Shown here one piece after another: positions 34,649 to 38,980 of a DNA stretch of 38,980 nucleotides. Every line of letters begins with the position of its first letter. Position 1 is the stretch's first letter. Source of the DNA: Prevotellaceae bacterium UBA3849 (GTDB lineage: Bacteria; Bacteroidota; Bacteroidia; Bacteroidales; Bacteroidaceae). Below the pieces are notes generated by a model, which worked only from the letters and a program-made list of their open reading frames with translations, did not search any database and was not told the DNA's origin. The DNA lies in the NCBI GenBank assembly GCA_002392645.1, contig DGHL01000043.1, positions 1 through 38,980 on the forward strand, in the 5' to 3' direction. The position numbers and the translations under genes were made by a program.

Positions 34649-34656
34649 TAATTTTG
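34649..34656 (+). promoter_or_regulatory. Putative -7 element of the HAD phosphatase gene
   Basis: TAATTTTG fits the -7 consensus 26 bp before ATG 34682. The -33 element is not clear. Confidence 0.5.
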
Positions 34657-34681
34657 CATTTTAAAACATTCCGTGAACACA

Positions 34682-35464
34682 ATGACAAAAGCTATATTCT
34701 TAGACATTGACGGTACGTTGGTATCGTTCAAGACTCACAAAATACCGCAGTCAACCCTTGACGCCATACGTGAGGTAAGGCAAAAAGGTATAAAGGTTTT
34801 CATAGCGACGGGCAGACCTCTTCCGTTCATCAACAATCTTGACGGACTGGAGTATGACGGCATCATGTCGGTCACCGGAGCCTACTGCACCACGTCTGAC
34901 GGGGTGGAGATATACAGCAATCCCGTACCGAAGGACGACATACGCCGCATTATAGCCGACAGCGAGGCGCATCCGATGCCAATAGCCTTTGCGTGTAATG
35001 ACAAGGCTGTGGTATGTAACGTAGATGCCAATATGCCTGCGCTGCAAGAAATATTCAAGTTGCTTGATATAAAACTTCCTCCTGTGTCTGATATTCACGA
35101 TGCACTTGACCTTGACGTCATGCAGATCATTGCATTCTTCAACGAGGAGCAGGAGCCGCGCATCATGCAGGACGTGCTGAAAGGCTGTGATGCAAACCGT
35201 TGGCATCCGCTCTTTGCCGACTGTATAGCCAAGGGTACGAGCAAGGCTACCGGCATAGACAAGATATGCGGATACTACGGCATAGACCTTTCTGAGACGA
35301 TGGCCTTCGGTGATGGCGGCAACGACATCGCCATGCTGGAGCATGCTGCCATAGGCGTAGCCATGGGCAATGCCTCTGACGAGGTAAAGAAACACGCCGA
35401 CATCGTAACCGATACGGTTGACAATGACGGCGTGGCTAAGATTCTTAGAAGTGTATGTCTATAG
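34682..35464 (+). CDS. Cof-type HAD-IIB hydrolase
   Basis: The 260-residue protein (ATG 34682; a GTG at 34673 is also possible) starts with the HAD motif I DIDGTLVSF. Motif II is ATGRP, and motif IV is FGDGGNDIAMLEHA with the preceding KATGID lysine region. The C2-type cap lies between. Members dephosphorylate sugar phosphates or cofactors; the substrate is not readable. Its 3' end overlaps the convergent TonB receptor gene by 20 bp. Confidence 0.92.
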   Translation: MTKAIFLDIDGTLVSFKTHKIPQSTLDAIREVRQKGIKVFIATGRPLPFINNLDGLEYDGIMSVTGAYCTTSDGVEIYSNPVPKDDIRRIIADSEAHPMPIAFACNDKAVVCNVDANMPALQEIFKLLDIKLPPVSDIHDALDLDVMQIIAFFNEEQEPRIMQDVLKGCDANRWHPLFADCIAKGTSKATGIDKICGYYGIDLSETMAFGDGGNDIAMLEHAAIGVAMGNASDEVKKHADIVTDTVDNDGVAKILRSVCL

Positions 35465-37532
35465 GCATATATGCCTTTATGCAGAAGTTTCGTCCCATGG
35501 CGTGATAGCCATGCCCGTCAGGGGTATCGACATACTTCAGGCGGCTGAGGTGACTTTGGTAAACCTTGTTGAACAGGTTCTGGCAACATACAGACAGTTC
35601 TATGCAGTTATGTCCGAACAAGTGCAGGTCCATTCCTGCCGACAGATTGAACAGGGCATAGTCAGGTGTAGCCGTTTCCGTATCATCAACTGCATAATAA
35701 TGATTTTGTCTGAGGTTGTATTCCATGTTGGCGCAGATGAAAGACCTGCGACACAGTCCGCCTGCAAAATCCTTGAAGTTATATCTGATGTCACAGTTCC
35801 ATCGTGCAGGTGGCATCATTGGCAGCCAACGGTCATCGTCGTTGCTGTTGTGAAGTTTTCTTCCGCTTACGAAACAGAATGAGTTCTGGATGTGAAGTGC
35901 CTGCGTAGGATGCACGTCAACTGACAGTTCGCCGCCTGCCAGCGAGGCATCTCCTTGTACGTACTGGTATGTGTCGTATCCGTCGGTCACCACGTCGGCG
36001 AGGCGTGTAAGGAAGATGTAGTTGTCTATGCGGTTATAGAACAGCGAAGCCTGTATGCTGAATATGTGTGAAGTGTAGTCAAAGCCGAGGTCGGTCTGCC
36101 AACTATGTTCAGGGTTCAGTGACGTGTTGCCTATCTCATACTGCACGCTTCCCTCATGCACGCCGTCAGAATACATCTCGCTGACGGTCGGTGCGCGGAA
36201 TCCTCGTGCCGTGTTCAGACGTATGTTCATGCGTTCGTTTATGTTATATACGGCGCCTATGCTTCCCGTCACTGCCGACAGGCTCTTGCCAGGCAGTCGT
36301 GTTCCCTCGCGGTCAAGTTCTGACAAGTTTCGGTTGTCAAACCTTATGCCACCAGACAGATGCCATTTGTTCAGCTGCTGGGTGGCTGTAAGGAACGTTC
36401 CGAAGTCGAAAAGCTTATAGTTCGGAATAAGAGTTTCCTCTCCTTCGTTTACATTCTGCTGCCACATGCCGCCGATGCCGTAACTCATGCGCATGCCTTC
36501 CCACAGCGGTGCGAAGTCATATTTCACGTCATAGTTTACGGTATGCAGCTTCATTGCCAGCGCCACCTCGTCCTCTTCATATTCCCTGCGGAAGTTACGC
36601 TGGTAGCCGATGATGGTCTTCAGTCTTCCCTTGCCGATGTTCCACAGGCTATTGTTTACCACTTTAGTATGTATCACGCGCTGGTAGGCATCTTCTTCTC
36701 CAACGATACCCGGCTTGAAATTCACGTTTGACAGGCGCATCATGCTGTGTCCCCACTTGCCTTCTATTCCGAGCATGCCCTGCAGGCTGTGTTCGTAAAA
36801 CCATGAGTTGCCCACTTTCCCGTCATGTCTGTTTTCATAATCCTGTGCCGACTTGCCCGTATAGTGCCAGTTCCACAGCAGGTTTGTTGTCTTTCCTGCC
36901 GCTGCGTTGCCGGCGAAGCCCAGCAGGTATTTGCCCAGGTTGGTGTTCGACTGGTATTCTCCGCCGGTCTTTACCTGCATGGTGTTCTCCGGCAGACTAT
37001 GTTCAGGGTGCAGTATCATTACACCGGCAATGGCGTCGCTGCCATACATCAGTGAGGCAGGACCTTTCAGTATCTCTACAGAGTGAACGCCCTCGCCGTC
37101 AACCTCCAGTCCGTGTTCGTCGCCCCACTGCTGGCCTTCCTGCCTGATGCCTTGCTCTACCACTACCACTCGGTTAAATCCCAAGCCTCTTATCACAGGT
37201 TTTGCAATGCCCGTTCCGGTACTTATCTGTGCCAGTCCGGGTGTGCGGCTTATTACATCAACTATGTTCGTGCCACTCATGTCGCGCAGTTGCTTTGGTG
37301 CTATCACCGTAAAAGGCGATGAGGCATCCTTGATGCGCTGAGTGCCGGTAAGTCCCTGTACCGTTATCTCGCTCAGTATGGCTTCTTTCTGTGGGTTTAT
37401 GCTGTCGTCCACGCATGCGCTGTGGTCGTGGTTGTTAATGCCTGAATTATCGAGGGTGGTATCATTAATCGTTGCCGCACGGCAAATGACTGCGCACGCT
37501 ATCAGCGCCGCAGCAGTAATTTTTCTTGTCAT
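35445..37532 (-). CDS. TonB-dependent outer-membrane receptor, probably for a metal or metal complex
   Basis: The 695-residue protein has a signal peptide (MTRKITAAALIACAVICRAA) and a mature N terminus rich in His/Asp (NNHDHSACVDDS). A plug domain follows (about 50-165: EITVQGLTGTQRIKDASSPF, PVIRGLGFNRVVVVEQGIR, VEILKGPASLMYGSDAIAG) and then the beta-barrel, ending in the usual aromatic residue F. There is no SusC-like N-terminal carboxypeptidase domain. The plug/barrel style recalls ZnuD-like and other small-ligand receptors rather than glycan receptors. A His/Cys-rich membrane protein is encoded just upstream, which supports a metal substrate; zinc is a guess, and copper or haem are alternatives. 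Confidence 0.85.
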   Translation of the reverse strand: MTRKITAAALIACAVICRAATINDTTLDNSGINNHDHSACVDDSINPQKEAILSEITVQGLTGTQRIKDASSPFTVIAPKQLRDMSGTNIVDVISRTPGLAQISTGTGIAKPVIRGLGFNRVVVVEQGIRQEGQQWGDEHGLEVDGEGVHSVEILKGPASLMYGSDAIAGVMILHPEHSLPENTMQVKTGGEYQSNTNLGKYLLGFAGNAAAGKTTNLLWNWHYTGKSAQDYENRHDGKVGNSWFYEHSLQGMLGIEGKWGHSMMRLSNVNFKPGIVGEEDAYQRVIHTKVVNNSLWNIGKGRLKTIIGYQRNFRREYEEDEVALAMKLHTVNYDVKYDFAPLWEGMRMSYGIGGMWQQNVNEGEETLIPNYKLFDFGTFLTATQQLNKWHLSGGIRFDNRNLSELDREGTRLPGKSLSAVTGSIGAVYNINERMNIRLNTARGFRAPTVSEMYSDGVHEGSVQYEIGNTSLNPEHSWQTDLGFDYTSHIFSIQASLFYNRIDNYIFLTRLADVVTDGYDTYQYVQGDASLAGGELSVDVHPTQALHIQNSFCFVSGRKLHNSNDDDRWLPMMPPARWNCDIRYNFKDFAGGLCRRSFICANMEYNLRQNHYYAVDDTETATPDYALFNLSAGMDLHLFGHNCIELSVCCQNLFNKVYQSHLSRLKYVDTPDGHGYHAMGRNFCIKAYMPIDIHF

Positions 37533-37580
37533 ATAAAAGTATTTGTTGCTTGTTTGATTTCAGTTGCAGTGGGAACGGAT

Positions 37581-37593
37581 AGGACCCACCTTA
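37581..37593. repeat. Variant of the AGAACCCACCT motif
   Basis: AGGACCCACCTTA lies in the gap between the small membrane protein and receptor genes. It resembles AGAACCCACCT at 9-19 and its reverse complement at 38094-38104. Confidence 0.35.
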
Positions 37594-37650
37594 TGCTTTT
37601 CAAATGATGTGGAAAGCATTGGTGTGGAAAGCGCAGCCTTCCATCAGAAA

Positions 37651-37992
37651 TCAAACAAACGGAGGTGCCCTGAGACTGATGAAGCCTCGGCAGGCAAGGC
37701 ACAGGTTGCATTGCTGACGGGCGTAGGTTGTCTTTGCAGTATGACAGTAGAATATCACTGCTGCAATGGCAGCAGCGTAGAAAGTGATGCTTAGGAACTG
37801 ACACAATACGCAGTGGTGAATGGTGTCGGCACCCTGCGTGATGTGTCCGCTGCAATGATGATGCAAACACTCGGCACACTCCTCCTCGGCCGTCAGGCTT
37901 CCGTGGTGAACGTGAAGCGACGACAGGATAAGCATTGGCACAAACACTGCCAATAATATCCATGCATATATATGTCGTTTGCGTTCTTTCAT
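37651..37992 (-). CDS. His/Cys-rich small membrane protein upstream of the TonB receptor
   Basis: The 113-residue protein has an N-terminal helix (HIYAWILLAVFVPMLILSSL), then a metal-ligand-rich loop (HVHHG, CAECLHHHCSGH, HHCVLC), a second helix (FLSITFYAAAIAAVIFY), and a further Cys group (CNLCLAC). Two helices with a His/Cys loop between them suggest metal sensing or handling at the inner membrane. It resembles small uncharacterised proteins often encoded next to TonB receptors in Bacteroidales. A longer frame on the same strand (37529-38020) lacks these traits and is rejected. A promoter with a palindrome lies directly upstream. Confidence 0.7.
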   Translation of the reverse strand: MKERKRHIYAWILLAVFVPMLILSSLHVHHGSLTAEEECAECLHHHCSGHITQGADTIHHCVLCQFLSITFYAAAIAAVIFYCHTAKTTYARQQCNLCLACRGFISLRAPPFV

Positions 37993-38033
37993 CTGCTGCC
38001 GGTTTGTTACGCAGTTGCATTACTTTTGGGGTG

Positions 38034-38064
38034 CAAAGTTAATGTTTTTTTCTTAATCGGCAAA
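38034..38064 (-). promoter_or_regulatory. Promoter of the small membrane protein / TonB receptor operon
   Basis: On the minus strand TTTG (38064-38061), a 19-bp spacer and TAACTTTG (38041-38034) match the consensus. The leader would be about 35 nt. Confidence 0.8.
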
Positions 38065-38073
38065 ATATTTGCC
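38059..38073. promoter_or_regulatory. Palindromic candidate operator over the -33 element
   Basis: GGCAAAATATTTGCC has perfect 6-bp arms GGCAAA/TTTGCC around a 3-bp centre and covers the -33 TTTG. A repressor bound here would block the promoter. The likely candidate is a Fur/Zur-type or other metalloregulator, given the downstream genes, but the regulator is not identified. Confidence 0.5.
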
Positions 38074-38190
38074 TGTTTTTCTGGAAATTAATTTAGGTGG
38101 GTTCTAATAATATAGAGTCAACCAGCAAGTGCAAGTTTGTTGCAAAGTTAGGCAAAATTGAAGGATTGAAGAATAGAAGGTAACTTTCTT

Positions 38191-38235
38191 CCTCCCCCAC
38201 GGGGAGGGTAGGGAGGGGCTTGGGGTAGGGAGGGG
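38191..38235. repeat. C/G hairpin and G-rich tandem repeat
   Basis: CCTCCCC (38191-38197) and GGGGAGG (38201-38207) can pair. They are followed by two copies of GGTAGGGAGGGGCTT separated by a few bases. It resembles the reverse complement of the C/G repeats inside the trp operon. The G-runs could form a quadruplex. Confidence 0.55.
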
Positions 38236-38303
38236 CTTTGGACAGGGGCCCTAATCGGAAAAATCGAACAATGTTTGAAATGTAAAGTTTTCTTAATTTG
38301 CAG

Positions 38304-38413
38304 TAAAAGCTATCAAATTACAAAGTAAAAGCTATCGTTTTAGAGCGTAAAAGGTATCGTTTTACACTGCAAAAGCTATGCTTTTACAACGTAAAAAGGC
38401 ATGTTTTACCTTA
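38304..38413 (-). repeat. Array of five 22-bp near-palindromic units (locus 3, inverted)
   Basis: Units start at 38304, 38326, 38348, 38370 and 38392. Read on the minus strand they give TAATTTGATAGCTTTTAC and TAAAAGCATAGCTTTTGC, close to units of locus 1, so this array is probably inverted relative to the other two. The ATAGGACA-bounded flanks are absent. Confidence 0.8.
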
Positions 38414-38728
38414 TAAACAGCGGTAAAATATGCCTTTTTCGTAGTCTTGTCGGTTTTTCGAAAAATACCCATCGCCGTAAAGGCGGTTTACAGCCCCGCT
38501 GTCGCATTGCACCCCTTTTACGGGAGTTTGTCCACCGAGGGCGAAAAACCCGCTCAGAAATGAGTTTTCTTAGGAGCGGAAAAACGGAACAAAAAAAATG
38601 AAGAATTCTTTGCAAGACCTCCACGAAGTGCCTGAGCACCTATGGAGCGCAAGAAAGCGTCGCAAGCGCCGAGCGGAAGGATTGAAGGGTGCTTCAACTT
38701 TTCAATCTTTTAATTTTTCAATTAAAAT

Positions 38729-38760
38729 TTTGTGGTTTCAAGAAAGTTTTTGTAACTTTG
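38729..38760 (+). promoter_or_regulatory. Promoter of the Rpn-type gene
   Basis: TTTG (38729-38732), a 20-bp spacer and TAACTTTG (38753-38760) match the consensus, 27 bp before ATG 38788. Confidence 0.85.
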
Positions 38761-38787
38761 CAAACGGAACAAACCACAAGCGACTAT

Positions 38788-38980
38788 ATGGATAATAACG
38801 AACGCTACATAAACCCTTATACCGATTTCGGTTTCAAGAAACTGTTCGGTACTGAGATGAACAAGGACTTGCTCATCAGTTTCCTCAATGCACTGTTTCA
38901 TGGTGAGAAGGGTGAGATTACCGACGTGCGCTACCTTAACGGTGAGCACCTCGGCGAAGGATATGGCGACCGCCGCTCAA
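38788..38980 (+). CDS. Rpn / PD-(D/E)XK-type putative transposase or nuclease, 5' part only
   Basis: The 64 codons present begin MDNNERYINPYTDFGFKKLF, then NKDLLISFLNALFHGE. The PYTDFGFKKLFG and LISFLNALF blocks are typical of the Rpn-like PD-(D/E)XK family, which is abundant in Prevotella and Bacteroides. Members studied in E. coli (RpnA) are DNA endonucleases that promote RecA-independent recombination. The active-site part is beyond the window. A clear promoter and a short leader precede it, so the 5' end is intact. Confidence 0.85.
   Translation, partial: MDNNERYINPYTDFGFKKLFGTEMNKDLLISFLNALFHGEKGEITDVRYLNGEHLGEGYGDRRS

Larger units (their letters stand above)
37993..38787. other. Gene-free, repeat-rich region before the Rpn-type gene
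   Basis: The 795 bp hold the receptor promoter with its palindrome, the inverse copy of AGAACCCACCT (38094-38104), a C/G hairpin and G-rich tandem words (38191-38235), the third 22-bp array, several small hairpins (38440-38600), and the promoter of the last gene. A 66-codon plus-strand frame at 38401-38601 has no supporting features. Confidence 0.7.

Noticed and set aside
37529..38020. 163-codon minus-strand frame over the small membrane protein gene
   Set aside because: Its translation is rich in Pro/Ser/His without helices or signal; the overlapping 113-residue frame has coherent helices and metal motifs and fits the promoter.
38143..38150. Second TAACTTTG box on the minus strand upstream of the metal-uptake promoter
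   Set aside because: No TTTG lies at 19-21 bp upstream, so it is not a convincing promoter.
38401..38601. 66-codon plus-strand frame
   Set aside because: It begins inside the repeat array, has no promoter or recognisable domain, and covers hairpin-rich DNA.

Overview
The window looks like the chromosome of a Bacteroidales bacterium, most likely of the Prevotella group. The evidence is the repeated Bacteroidetes promoter (TTTG, about 20 bp, TAnnTTTG), the weak use of Shine-Dalgarno sites, the TonB receptor and OstA/LptD-like outer-membrane proteins, a two-domain FKP enzyme, a GSCFA protein, and a GH95 fucosidase with a Prevotella-like C-terminal tail. No rRNA, tRNA, CRISPR array or complete insertion sequence was found.

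Region 1 (1-6767): a membrane-spanning AraC-type regulator without a kinase is transcribed away from a large secreted GH95 alpha-L-fucosidase. Region 2 (6782-15227, minus strand): a complete tryptophan operon in the order trpD-C-F-A-B-E-G, followed by a D-2-hydroxyacid dehydrogenase. It starts from a clear promoter and a leader that encodes a 19-residue peptide with three consecutive Trp codons, followed by a 13-bp terminator hairpin, which is a classical attenuator layout. Region 3 (15364-18208): a SstT-like serine/threonine symporter and an EamA/DMT transporter. Region 4 (18289-25067): a tight five-gene operon of YVTN beta-propeller protein, esterase, FKP (fucose to GDP-fucose), GSCFA protein and BirA. 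Region 5 (25154-28963, minus): hisG-hisD-MATE exporter. Region 6 (28968-31688, minus): TPM protein, LemA and LuxS, ending in a strong terminator. Region 7 (31748-38073): LptD-like protein, a HAD phosphatase, a TonB receptor and a His/Cys-rich small membrane protein that together suggest metal uptake. The window ends inside an Rpn/PD-(D/E)XK-type gene.

The most unusual material is noncoding. Two copies of a roughly 366-bp element (53-417 and 16781-17146) are each bounded by ATAGGACA and carry exactly five 22-bp near-palindromic units at the same internal offset (124-125 bp). A third five-unit array (38304-38413), apparently inverted and without the rest of the element, lies upstream of the Rpn-type gene. 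In addition, several families of short dispersed repeats fill the gaps inside the trp operon.

The fucosidase and FKP are not adjacent but suggest a fucose release and salvage capability. The serine transporter, TrpB (which consumes serine) and the hydroxyacid dehydrogenase may be metabolically linked. Both statements are inferences.
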